Source of the DNA: CAZIIK01 sp964539235
GTDB lineage: Bacteria; Pseudomonadota; Gammaproteobacteria; Francisellales; CACEW01
Length of the DNA stretch: 15,870 nt
Direction of reading: 5' to 3'
NCBI GenBank assembly: GCA_964539235.1
Contig: CAZIIK010000072.1
Location: 1-15,870 of the forward strand
Positions 1-6,664 of the stretch are shown here, piece by piece (positions within the stretch are counted from its first letter, which is position 1; each line of letters begins with the position of its first letter). A program made the translations under genes and the position numbers. The notes under the pieces were generated by a model, which was not told where the DNA came from, did not search any database, and worked only from the letters and a program-made list of their open reading frames with translations.

Positions 1-139
1 TGCATGAAAATTAGTCTTTTTGGCTTGTGATGATCAAATTTGCATCAAAAATCCAAATGTAGAGTGCATTACGGTAGCATGCTGAAAAATGCCTTTAACA
101 AAGGCTTGGCCGAAGGCAGAAACTTCTCGGATACCCTCT
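1..139 (+). repeat. 139-bp dispersed repeat, left copy (inverted partner at the right end)
   Basis: Bases 1-139 match the reverse complement of 15723-15861 at 138 of 139 positions; the only difference is A at 122 against G in the other copy. The match ends sharply after base 139. It may extend left of base 1, which cannot be seen. Inside are a perfect short hairpin (GCCTTT-aac-AAAGGC, 91-105) and a near-palindrome around 118-127 (AGAAACTTCT here, a perfect AGAAGCTTCT in the other copy). No transposase or target duplication is visible. It could be a non-autonomous mobile repeat or the duplicated 5' part of a small gene family. The repeat itself is read directly from the sequence; its class is not known. 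Confidence 0.93.
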
Positions 140-213
140 TAGCTTTCCTGTTATTTTTTATAATCATGACCCTTTCGCATCAAACTCATCATATTTATGT
201 CCAATTTGTTTAG
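79..213 (+). CDS. Possible 44-residue single-span membrane peptide starting inside the repeat
   Basis: An ATG at 79 opens a 44-codon frame that ends with TAG at 211-213. The first 20 residues (MLKNAFNKGLAEGRNFSDTL) are encoded by the terminal repeat. The rest lies in unique sequence and includes a hydrophobic stretch (LLAFLLFFIIMTL, about residues 20-32) that could span a membrane. In the right-hand copy the same frame is closed by TAA exactly where the repeats diverge, leaving 20 residues. There is no convincing Shine-Dalgarno site. The frame overlaps the start of the aldo/keto reductase gene by 17 bases. It may be a chance frame; the family is not recognised. Confidence 0.2.
   Translation: MLKNAFNKGLAEGRNFSDTLLAFLLFFIIMTLSHQTHHIYVQFV
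159..164 (+). promoter_or_regulatory. Candidate -10 box for the aldo/keto reductase gene
   Basis: A perfect TATAAT lies 32 bases upstream of the ATG at 197, just outside the terminal repeat. At the usual spacing the -35 region (about 136-141) is poor, so this is a weak prediction. Confidence 0.3.
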
Positions 214-1087
214 TACGTCTGCCAATCCAATCACCATGGGCCTATGGCAAGCCAGTGGAGATGTCTGGCAATACGATGACCAGCGCATTTTGGACACGTT
301 ATCAGCCGATTATGACGCCGGTATCAGGTGCTTTGATACGGCGCGTGCGTATGGAAATGGGCACGCAGAGACGCTGCTAGGCAAAGTGCTTAAACCGCAA
401 CGTGAACGTATTTTTATTGCCAGCAAGGTGATGCAAAAATTGAACTATAACCAGGTCATGAATGCCTGCCACGCTTCGCTTAAATGTTTGCAGACGTACT
501 CTATTGATTTGCTGTATATCCATTGGCCTTCCGGCAGTTTTGGCGAACGCACCAGTCCAATTGCTGAAACCCTTAAAGCGTTTAATGCTTTGAAAAAGAC
601 CGGCAAAATCTGCGCGATTGGGGTGTCAAATTTCACCTTGGCGCAGCTGAAAGAATCCCAACAATATGCGCAGATTGATGCGGTACAAAATCCATATTCG
701 CTGATCTGGCAATGTGGGCAGGACGTATTAGCGTATTGCCAACAACACGATATCCATTTTTTTGCTTATAGTGCTTTGGCCAGTGGCTTATTAACGGGTA
801 AGTACCCAACTGCTGAAAAATTTCAGGCCTCCCAGCCACTGCGCCAATATCTCAATCTAGGTATGCCAACCACTTTTGCACGTCTTCAGCCGGTACTGCA
901 CTATATCGATAAATTATCTCAGCAATACCAAACCACACCGGCCAATATTGCTTTAGCATGGTTGATACAACACGGGATCTTCCCGGTATGTGGCGCCACT
1001 CGACCGGCGCAAATCGTGTCCAATGCCCAAGCAGCGGATCTCGCATTAAACGCAGAGGAATGCCAAACACTGACGACGTTGGGGTAA
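197..1087 (+). CDS. Aldo/keto reductase
   Basis: A 296-residue NADP-dependent oxidoreductase of the aldo/keto reductase (TIM-barrel) superfamily, about the usual length, expected in the cytoplasm. The catalytic tetrad is visible: Asp47 and Tyr52 in FDTARAYGNGHAE, Lys77 in IASKV, and His109 in LLYIHWPSG. Also present are the KICAIGVSNF strand (137-146), VQNPYSL (163-169) and a C-terminal nucleotide-binding segment, PVCGATRPAQIVSNA (263-277). ATG 197 is the first in-frame ATG after a TGA at 167-169. No clear Shine-Dalgarno site precedes it. The substrate cannot be read from sequence; family members reduce sugar aldehydes, ketones or quinone-like compounds. The gene stands alone, with 155 bases to the next one, so context gives no pathway. 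The family call is firm, the specific role unknown. Confidence 0.92.
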   Translation: MSNLFSTSANPITMGLWQASGDVWQYDDQRILDTLSADYDAGIRCFDTARAYGNGHAETLLGKVLKPQRERIFIASKVMQKLNYNQVMNACHASLKCLQTYSIDLLYIHWPSGSFGERTSPIAETLKAFNALKKTGKICAIGVSNFTLAQLKESQQYAQIDAVQNPYSLIWQCGQDVLAYCQQHDIHFFAYSALASGLLTGKYPTAEKFQASQPLRQYLNLGMPTTFARLQPVLHYIDKLSQQYQTTPANIALAWLIQHGIFPVCGATRPAQIVSNAQAADLALNAEECQTLTTLG

Positions 1088-1160
1088 AACGGTTACACAA
1101 GGGCTGGATACAACCTATATGTGGGATATTCAGGGCTTAAAAGCTTGGAAAAGACAGTTG

Positions 1161-1238
1161 AAATAACCAGGTTAAAATTACTTTTGAAAATAAAATAACC
1201 ATGCTAAAATTATTTTATAAAATTTATTAGGCTGGTTA
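1161..1238 (+). promoter_or_regulatory. AT-rich leader with direct and inverted repeats before the AAA+ gene
   Basis: Two near-identical blocks, AAATAACCAGGTTAAAATTA (1161-1180) and AAATAACCATGCTAAAATTA (1193-1212), start 32 bases apart. An inverted copy of the TAACCAG core (CTGGTTA, 1232-1238) sits five bases before the ATG. Three related half-sites in a very AT-rich leader suggest an operator controlling the downstream gene. The binding protein is unknown; autoregulation is only a guess. No Shine-Dalgarno site lies in this leader. Confidence 0.35.
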
Positions 1239-1242
1239 AAAA

Positions 1243-2526
1243 ATGGATCAGAACACCATTACCCAAGTTAAATTATTTAACCCATGGCTAGAAGGACGTG
1301 GTGAAATTGTCTCGAGTACAATGAATTACCGCCCTAGAACTCAGCTTAATATGCTCCTAAAAACTGAGTGGGATAGCTTGGTAACACTTCTGGTTGGACC
1401 ACGACAAGCCGGCAAAACTACGCTCGGAAAATATCTGGCCCAGAGCCTCATTCAAACAGGACGTTTTACACAGCTGCTTTATTTGAATTGTGACAGCCCT
1501 TTGATTCGGAACTGGCTAACAGGCATCCATATACTGGAAGACATCAGTGAAGTATTTGAGCTCAATGGTTACATTCTATTTATTGACGAAGTACAACGCT
1601 TGGAAAACCCAGGTCTTTTTCTCAAAGCAATGATCGACCTTAAATTGCCTATTAAAATCATCGCATCTGGATCTTCTTACATTGAAATACAGAGCAGAGT
1701 ACAAGAATTTTTAACAGGCCGTCATTTCGAAGCAACCATACTCCCCTTCAGTTACGCTGAGCTGGGAAAAATGAGTTTACTTGAAAGATATCTTAACTAT
1801 GGGTGTTACCCACAAGTCACTCAGAGTACAGAGCAGAAACGTTTATTGATGTTGCTTTACCAAACCTATATCAATAAAGATATCGTCGAGATTTTGAAAA
1901 TTGGCATGCCTGCCATACTTGAGAAACTCATGGTATTAATTGCCCATAGTTCAGGCCAATTGATCAACCTCAATAAATTTTCTGTTGACTGTCAGGTGTC
2001 GGTCACCACTATTAGGCATTACTTTGATGTGCTACAAAAAACCTATGTGATTGCGACGGTCAACCCTTTTGTCGGGAACAAACGTGTTGAAATAAAGTCT
2101 GCTAAAAAGTGTTGTTTCCTAGATAATGGTTTTCGTAATCAGGCGCTTGGAAATTTTCAATCAATCGCTGAGCGTTATGACAAAGGACTTTTGGTTGAAA
2201 GTGCCGTTTTCCAAGAAATCTATAAGTATAAAAAACAACATTTCCTAGACTATGAGATTTACTATTGGCGAACTAAAAATGGTGCTGAAGTTGATTTTGT
2301 ATTGCGGTGTGATGATGGTCAGATTTACCCTGTAGAGGTCAAATACCAACCGATGAAATCGGCAAACATTTCGCGTTCCTATCATTCTTTTATAGATGCT
2401 TATCGGCCTACCAAGGGCGCAATCATCACGCTTGCATATGCAGGAGAGGTAAAACTTGAGAATACAATAGTCCGCTTCATTCCAGTTAGAAAAATGCACC
2501 AGCTATTTAAATGGCTAGAACTGTGA
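1243..2526 (+). CDS. AAA+ ATPase with C-terminal DUF4143 domain
   Basis: A 427-residue protein of the widespread ATP-binding AAA_14/DUF4143 family. The N-terminal P-loop ATPase has Walker A GPRQAGKT (52-59), Walker B ILFIDEVQ (111-118), a sensor-like IIASGSS (139-145) and a following LTGRHFE (158-163). The middle part (about 200-270) resembles a winged-helix segment. The C-terminal half has the DUF4143 hallmark GAEVDFVL (348-354) and PVEVKYQ (363-369). Together these resemble the core of a PD-(D/E)XK nuclease fold (Asp351, Glu365, Lys367). Function in this family is poorly defined. Members are often scattered singly, and roles in defence, DNA processing or toxin-antitoxin-like behaviour have been proposed but are not shown here. 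The gene converges on its downstream neighbour with a five-base gap. Its AT-rich leader differs from its surroundings, which fits horizontal acquisition. Confidence 0.9.
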   Translation: MDQNTITQVKLFNPWLEGRGEIVSSTMNYRPRTQLNMLLKTEWDSLVTLLVGPRQAGKTTLGKYLAQSLIQTGRFTQLLYLNCDSPLIRNWLTGIHILEDISEVFELNGYILFIDEVQRLENPGLFLKAMIDLKLPIKIIASGSSYIEIQSRVQEFLTGRHFEATILPFSYAELGKMSLLERYLNYGCYPQVTQSTEQKRLLMLLYQTYINKDIVEILKIGMPAILEKLMVLIAHSSGQLINLNKFSVDCQVSVTTIRHYFDVLQKTYVIATVNPFVGNKRVEIKSAKKCCFLDNGFRNQALGNFQSIAERYDKGLLVESAVFQEIYKYKKQHFLDYEIYYWRTKNGAEVDFVLRCDDGQIYPVEVKYQPMKSANISRSYHSFIDAYRPTKGAIITLAYAGEVKLENTIVRFIPVRKMHQLFKWLEL

Positions 2527-2531
2527 TGCTG

Positions 2532-2891
2532 TTATTCCCCAGGGGTAAAACGCATTACCAACAAGCCTTCTGCCCACAATTGCTTGTCAATATCATGTTC
2601 CCCCTCAAAAGCAGCATCGTAATCTAAGTAAATCACATTCATTTCGTACTCAGCCAGTTTTTGTTTGACAGCTTGCGGCGAAGTAAAAATCAACGGCTGT
2701 AGGCGTTTATCTGCCGCCGGGATTTTGCGGCCAGACATCAAGCAATCAATGGTGAAATGTTCTGGCGAATAAGTCGTCACCACAATCTTGCTATCAGCAT
2801 GACGCGCCAACCAGTGCTTGAATTGTGCCAAAGAAAACATAGTCGTGTCTGCCGCATGTATTATTTTAGAGTTTTGCACGAGGTAGAGCAT
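2532..2891 (-). CDS. Hypothetical protein, 119 residues
   Basis: I do not recognise the family. The protein is soluble-looking and mixed alpha/beta, with no signal peptide or membrane span. It alternates hydrophobic beta-like stretches (MLYLVQNSKII at 1-11, SKIVVTTYS at 34-42, MNVIYLDYD about 84-92, LLVMRFTP about 109-116) with helical segments. It has a single Cys (Cys50) in TIDCLMSGRKIP. The order of strands and helices would suit a small Rossmann-like or receiver-like fold, but no catalytic signature is visible. The start ATG at 2889-2891 has only a weak ACGAG ahead of it. A possible -10 box (TATGAT on the minus strand, plus 2915-2920) lies about 24 bases upstream. The gene is transcribed divergently from the 53-residue gene and converges with the AAA+ gene. 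Base composition resembles the housekeeping genes rather than the AAA+ gene. Confidence 0.72.
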   Translation of the reverse strand: MLYLVQNSKIIHAADTTMFSLAQFKHWLARHADSKIVVTTYSPEHFTIDCLMSGRKIPAADKRLQPLIFTSPQAVKQKLAEYEMNVIYLDYDAAFEGEHDIDKQLWAEGLLVMRFTPGE

Positions 2892-2985
2892 ATCTCGTAC
2901 AATTTTGCGCGCACATCATAGCGTGACCGGTTTTGTTACGGTAGCTGGCCACATCAAAAAAAACCACTAATCAGTCAATACCAAG

Positions 2986-3013
2986 TTTACATAATAATAT
3001 TTTTTGATATTAT
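2986..3013 (+). promoter_or_regulatory. Sigma70-like promoter for the 53-residue gene
   Basis: TTTACA (2986-2991) and TATTAT (3008-3013) are separated by 16 bases, each 5 of 6 to consensus, in a very AT-rich stretch. The expected start near 3020 would leave a leader of about 25 bases ending in the ribosome site at 3032-3038. Confidence 0.5.
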
Positions 3014-3031
3014 ATTTATATAAAAATATTA

Positions 3032-3038
3032 AAAGGGA
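3032..3038 (+). promoter_or_regulatory. Ribosome binding site that sets the 53-residue start
   Basis: AAAGGGA lies seven bases before ATG 3046. This favours that ATG over an in-frame ATT codon at 3004 that would give a 67-residue product. Confidence 0.55.
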
Positions 3039-3045
3039 TTTTGTC

Positions 3046-3207
3046 ATGAACCATTCCACAGATGGAAGCACTGGTGGAGCAGCCTCTCACCCGCAACAAC
3101 CAGCAGACTCATGTGATGCAGTCACTACATTTGTACATTGGATAGGATGGCAGTTGGGTGACAATGCTGAGCACTTAGGGAAAGACTCAGGCCGCAGACC
3201 ACGATAA
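3046..3207 (+). CDS. Small hypothetical protein, 53 residues
   Basis: The frame runs from ATG 3046 to TAA 3205-3207. It has one of the clearest ribosome sites in the window (AAAGGGA, seven-base spacing) and a plausible sigma70 promoter just upstream, so it is probably expressed. The product is Ser/Thr/Gly-rich at the N-terminus (HSTDGSTGGAASHPQQP, 3-19) with one Cys (23). A central aromatic patch (TFVHWIGWQLG, 28-38) could form an amphipathic helix, and the basic tail is GKDSGRRPR. There is no signal peptide and no full membrane span. I recognise no family. It could be a small regulator, an antitoxin-like peptide or a secreted peptide, and nothing in the sequence decides between these. It sits alone between a divergent hypothetical gene and the convergent pgi. 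Confidence 0.5.
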   Translation: MNHSTDGSTGGAASHPQQPADSCDAVTTFVHWIGWQLGDNAEHLGKDSGRRPR

Positions 3208-3217
3208 TCGAATCGTG
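3200..3217 (+). terminator. Stem-loop at the end of the 53-residue gene
   Basis: CACGAT-aatcga-ATCGTG forms a perfect six-base-pair stem with a six-base loop, overlapping the TAA stop of the small gene. The downstream sequence (caacaatctttct) is only partly T-rich, so it is a weak terminator at best. It lies between convergent genes, where a terminator would be expected. Confidence 0.28.
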
Positions 3218-3245
3218 CAACAATCTTTCTGAGTTTAATGCGTAC

Positions 3246-4868
3246 TTACACGGTAAAATAACGAATCAACGCTGCTGTTGAAGCATCTTGTGTTTCTGAT
3301 GCATCGTTGAGTAAAGCATCCAAAATGGGCTTACCCAGTTGTTTGCCCAACTCCACACCCCACTGATCGAAGGCATTGATATCCCACACCACACTCTGCA
3401 CAAAAACCTTATGTTCATGCAGTGCAATCAGGGCGCCCAAAGTTTGCGGGGTTAATTGATCCATTAACAGCATATTGCTGGGTTTATTACCTGGAATAAC
3501 TTTATGTGGCGCCAATTCTTTCGCTTCATCTGCTGCATAACCTTGGGCTTCAAATTCAGCTTGTGCGGTGATTTCATCTTTACCTAACATCAATGCTTGT
3601 GACTGGGCTAAGCAGTTAGCATACAAAGCAGCCTGATGCTGACCCAATGGATAATGACTTTTGCGTGGCAGGATGAAATCCACTGGTATCATCTGTGTGC
3701 CTTGGTGCAATAGCTGGTGAAAGGCATGTTGCCCATTGGTGCCAACACTGCCCCAAATGATGGGTCCAGTTTGATAATCAACAGCCTGGCCTGCACGGTT
3801 TACCGTCTTGCCATTACTTTCCATATCCAGTTGTTGTAAATAGCTGGGTAAATGCTCTAACGACTGATCATACGGAATCACTGCATGCGTCGCCGTCTGC
3901 CAGAAGTTGTGGTACCAAATGCCCAACAGTCCCAATAACACCGGCATGTTATGGGCAAAGGGCTGCGTGCGAAAATGTTGGTCCATAGCCTGCGCACCGG
4001 CCAACAACGCGCGGAAATTTTCCATGCCAGTGGCTAAGGCAATCGGCAGGCCAATGGTGGACCACAGTGAATAACGACCACCAACCCAGTCCCACATTTC
4101 GAAAATATTATGCTCAGCAATGCCAAATGCCTGTGCACGTTTGGGTTGACTGGAGATGGCCACGAAATGATGTTTGACTGCATCACGCACACCGAATTTT
4201 GTCAGTAACCAATCCCGTGCACTTTCGGCATTCATCAGGGTTTCTTGCGTAGTAAAAGATTTAGAAGCCACGATAAACAGGGTGGTTTCTGGGTCCAAAC
4301 ATGCCAACGTGGTGGCTAAATCAGCACCATCAACATTTGATACAAAATGACAGCGTACGGCAGATTGTTGATACGGTTCTAAGGCACGACAAACCATGCG
4401 TGGTCCTAAGTCAGAACCACCGATCCCAATGTTGACGACATCGGTGATTGTCTTATGTGTAAAACCTTGCCAAGTCCCATTGTGCACCGCCGCGACCAAG
4501 TCCTGCATTTTCTGTAATTGTGTTTCAATCAACTGGTCGATGGGCTGTTCATCAATTGATAGCGCGGTGTGCTCAGCACGCAAAGCCGTATGTAGAACGG
4601 CTCGGTTTTCCGTGTGGTTAATTTTGTCACCAGAAAACAAAGCCTGAATGCGCTGTTCCAACTGTGCCGTTTCCGCCAGCTCACAGAGTAATGATAAGGT
4701 CTCTTGGGTGACGTGGTTTTTGGAGTAATCCAACAACAAGCCCGCAGCCTCGACATGATATGCTTGAAAACGAGCAGGCTGATCCAGAAAAAGTTGTTTC
4801 AGCGAAATGCGTTTAAAGGTGTTGTGATGCTGTACAAGCTGCTGCCAAATGGGTTGTGCGGAAATCAT
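3246..4868 (-). CDS. pgi: Glucose-6-phosphate isomerase
   Basis: A 540-residue cytoplasmic enzyme that interconverts glucose-6-phosphate and fructose-6-phosphate, close to the roughly 549 residues of the E. coli protein. Both family signatures are present: DWVGGRYSLWS (260-270) and VVWDINAFDQWGVELGK (493-509). Expected active-site residues are seen: Glu350 in MESNGK, His381 in GTNGQHAFHQ and Lys509. The sugar-phosphate loop VNIGIGGSDLGPRM (145-158) and SKSFTTQET (202-210) are intact. I chose ATG 4866-4868 because MISAQPIWQQL aligns with the normal N-terminus; an upstream start would add 28 unrelated residues. The first 56 bases overlap the 3' end of folK in another frame. It is the last gene of the minus-strand run and probably depends on read-through or an internal promoter. 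In this setting it supplies hexose phosphates for both glycolysis and envelope sugars. Confidence 0.97.
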   Translation of the reverse strand: MISAQPIWQQLVQHHNTFKRISLKQLFLDQPARFQAYHVEAAGLLLDYSKNHVTQETLSLLCELAETAQLEQRIQALFSGDKINHTENRAVLHTALRAEHTALSIDEQPIDQLIETQLQKMQDLVAAVHNGTWQGFTHKTITDVVNIGIGGSDLGPRMVCRALEPYQQSAVRCHFVSNVDGADLATTLACLDPETTLFIVASKSFTTQETLMNAESARDWLLTKFGVRDAVKHHFVAISSQPKRAQAFGIAEHNIFEMWDWVGGRYSLWSTIGLPIALATGMENFRALLAGAQAMDQHFRTQPFAHNMPVLLGLLGIWYHNFWQTATHAVIPYDQSLEHLPSYLQQLDMESNGKTVNRAGQAVDYQTGPIIWGSVGTNGQHAFHQLLHQGTQMIPVDFILPRKSHYPLGQHQAALYANCLAQSQALMLGKDEITAQAEFEAQGYAADEAKELAPHKVIPGNKPSNMLLMDQLTPQTLGALIALHEHKVFVQSVVWDINAFDQWGVELGKQLGKPILDALLNDASETQDASTAALIRYFTV

Positions 4869-5370
4869 GAAAACAGGCTGGTTCAGGAAGAATCGCGATA
4901 GGATACTGGTTCTGTGGAAATTTAGCGAGCAGGTCTTGGACCACTTGCCCATCTGGCAGTGTCAGTGACGGCTGCATGTCCACAAGCGGTTGCAACACAA
5001 AGGTTCGATTGGCCAGTTCTGGATGCGGTACTGTTAAATCGGCATGATCAATCGTTTGGGTTCCGTACAACAGAATATCCAAGTCCAAAGCCCGTGGCCC
5101 CCAATGACGCAAACGTTTGCGTCCATGCTGGTTCTCTATCGCTTGTAATGCAGCCAGTAAAGTTAAGGGTGCCATCGTGGTACGAATTTGGGCTGCCATA
5201 TTATAAAAGCCTGGTTGATCCTGTGGCCCAACCGGTCGACTGCTGTACAAGCGTGAAAGCCCTGTGATGTTAACTGTCGGGAGTTGGTTAATATCCTTGA
5301 CAGCGGTATACAACGTTTTGATGCAGTCACCGAGGTTACTGCCTAATCCAATATACACGGTGTGTGTCAT
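4813..5370 (-). CDS. folK: 6-hydroxymethyl-7,8-dihydropterin pyrophosphokinase (HPPK)
   Basis: A 185-residue enzyme that transfers pyrophosphate from ATP to 6-hydroxymethyl-dihydropterin, the step before dihydropteroate synthase in folate synthesis. The N-terminus VYIGLGSNLGD (5-15) is typical. SRPVGPQDQPGFYN (44-57) and the signature RHWGPRALDLDILLYG (88-103), with magnesium-binding Asp96 and Asp98, are intact. PHPELANRTFVLQPL (115-129) follows. I chose ATG 5368-5370; an upstream in-frame start would add 20 residues and overlap pcnB further. The protein is about 25 residues longer than the 159-residue E. coli enzyme. The extra tail (about 160-185) is not a recognisable domain, and residues 168-185 are read from DNA that also encodes the pgi N-terminus. 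The 5' end overlaps pcnB by 35 bases. folK next to pcnB is a common arrangement in gammaproteobacteria. Confidence 0.96.
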   Translation of the reverse strand: MTHTVYIGLGSNLGDCIKTLYTAVKDINQLPTVNITGLSRLYSSRPVGPQDQPGFYNMAAQIRTTMAPLTLLAALQAIENQHGRKRLRHWGPRALDLDILLYGTQTIDHADLTVPHPELANRTFVLQPLVDMQPSLTLPDGQVVQDLLAKFPQNQYPIAILPEPACFHDFRTTHLAAACTASQHL

Positions 5371-6664
5371 GTGCGTTTTCCCGATTTTTTCGTGTTGTAT
5401 TGCCCGGTTGATTAGGCGCGCGTAGCGCATTAATCATGGTTTCTTTACCCGCACGATCCTGTGTTTGGATATCGGTCCACCATTGCGCCATCGGCTGTAA
5501 ATTTTGCTGCAGCTGCGTCTGGGCACGTAGCAGTAAAAAATCATAGGCTGCCCGAAACCTAATGTGTGATAGTAATGACCACACCTGACGCGGACGACAT
5601 TTTTCCAGGCTAGGTTGTAGCGTCCAAATCTGGCGAATTGCTGTCGAAAACCGTTTTGGCATCGCCGTATGTTGAACCTGCTGACGCAATGTTTCAGAAG
5701 CAGCCATTTGGCGCAGATTATGCAAGGTTTCCACCTCTGTATGCTGCAATTGTTCAAACTTTACACAATAAGCCGGCCAGAGTAATACCGCGACCAAAAA
5801 CCCAGGGTGAATCGTTTTGCCCGCATGAAGCCGGTCATCTGTATTCGCCAACGCTTTCTGAAAAAAGGCTGCCCAATGTTTATGGTTCACATAGGGCATT
5901 GCACTTGGGAATAGTACGGAGAATACTTGAAATTCCTGCAAGCGGGCATAGGTTTCAACCGCATGGCCTTGCAATAACAACTTGGTATATTCATCAAATA
6001 AACGTCCAGCTGGAATGGCTGCTAGATCATGACGACATTGTGCAGCTGCGGTAATAATTTCAGCATCGAGCACAAATCCCAATTTGCATGAAAATCGAAT
6101 GGCACGTAATAATCGGACGGGATCTTCTTGCAGGCGCTTGGTAGCCTGGCCAATAAAACGAATGGTTTTTGCCTGCAAATCTGCTAGGCCGGAAAAAGGA
6201 TCCAATAACTGCTGTGCAACAGGGTCGTAGTACAAAGCATTGACCGTAAAGTCACGCCGACTCATATCTTCTTCCAAGGATCCATACAAATTATCACGCA
6301 GAATCATGCCACTATCCGCATGCGATCGAACCTGTTTGTCTTGGTCATGTAGGTCACCACTGGCACGAAAAGTTGATACTTCCACAATAATTCTGCCAAC
6401 CCGCACATGCGCCAAACGAAAGCGTTTACCAATTAAAATGCATTGTTTTTTAAAAATCGCTTTGATTTGCTCTGGCGTTGCATCGGTTACCACGTCAATG
6501 TCTTTGGGTGCACGTCCGGAAAAGTGATCGCGTAAATAGCCTCCGACAATATAGGCCTGAAAATCGTGCTGTTGCAATGTTTCAATAATCGAGCGCGCGT
6601 AACCAGGTACCGGTACATCTTGCGTGCTTTTTTGGATGCGCACCTTATGCACCTTTCTGCGCAT
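5336..6664 (-). CDS. pcnB: Poly(A) polymerase I
   Basis: Adds 3' poly(A) tails that mark RNAs for decay. Numbering is for the 442-residue product from ATG 6664. The nucleotidyltransferase core has IVGGYLRD (39-46), PKDIDVVT with Asp55 and Asp57, and Glu95 in VEVSTFR as the third carboxylate. ILIGKRFRLAHV (76-87) matches the bacterial poly(A) polymerase signature that separates these enzymes from CCA-adding enzymes. RRDFTVNALYYD (136-147) and EDPVRLLRAIRF follow, with a C-terminal FRAAYDFLLLRAQ segment and a basic tail, as in E. coli PcnB. The start is uncertain. ATG 6664 overlaps the upstream gene by 20 bases and has no ribosome site. GTG 6643, one base after the upstream stop and preceded by AGAAAGGTG, is equally plausible and would give 435 residues. 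It overlaps folK by 35 bases. Confidence 0.95.
   Translation of the reverse strand: MRRKVHKVRIQKSTQDVPVPGYARSIIETLQQHDFQAYIVGGYLRDHFSGRAPKDIDVVTDATPEQIKAIFKKQCILIGKRFRLAHVRVGRIIVEVSTFRASGDLHDQDKQVRSHADSGMILRDNLYGSLEEDMSRRDFTVNALYYDPVAQQLLDPFSGLADLQAKTIRFIGQATKRLQEDPVRLLRAIRFSCKLGFVLDAEIITAAAQCRHDLAAIPAGRLFDEYTKLLLQGHAVETYARLQEFQVFSVLFPSAMPYVNHKHWAAFFQKALANTDDRLHAGKTIHPGFLVAVLLWPAYCVKFEQLQHTEVETLHNLRQMAASETLRQQVQHTAMPKRFSTAIRQIWTLQPSLEKCRPRQVWSLLSHIRFRAAYDFLLLRAQTQLQQNLQPMAQWWTDIQTQDRAGKETMINALRAPNQPGNTTRKNRENAHDTHRVYWIRQ

Noticed and set aside
852..1140. Frames overlapping the 3' end of the aldo/keto reductase gene on both strands
   Set aside because: They overlap the reductase's conserved C-terminal segment, have no recognisable motifs and lack start signals.
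3046..3207. The 53-residue product as a double-glycine-leader bacteriocin
   Set aside because: The Gly-Gly at residues 10-11 comes too early for a normal leader, the conserved hydrophobic leader positions are absent, and no peptidase or ABC exporter is nearby.
4396..6527. Long plus-strand open frames opposite pgi, folK and pcnB (for example 4396-4647, 4959-5267, 5638-6054, 6240-6527)
   Set aside because: They lie wholly opposite well-recognised genes, have no family resemblance and no ribosome sites, and their composition is explained by the codons of the true genes.
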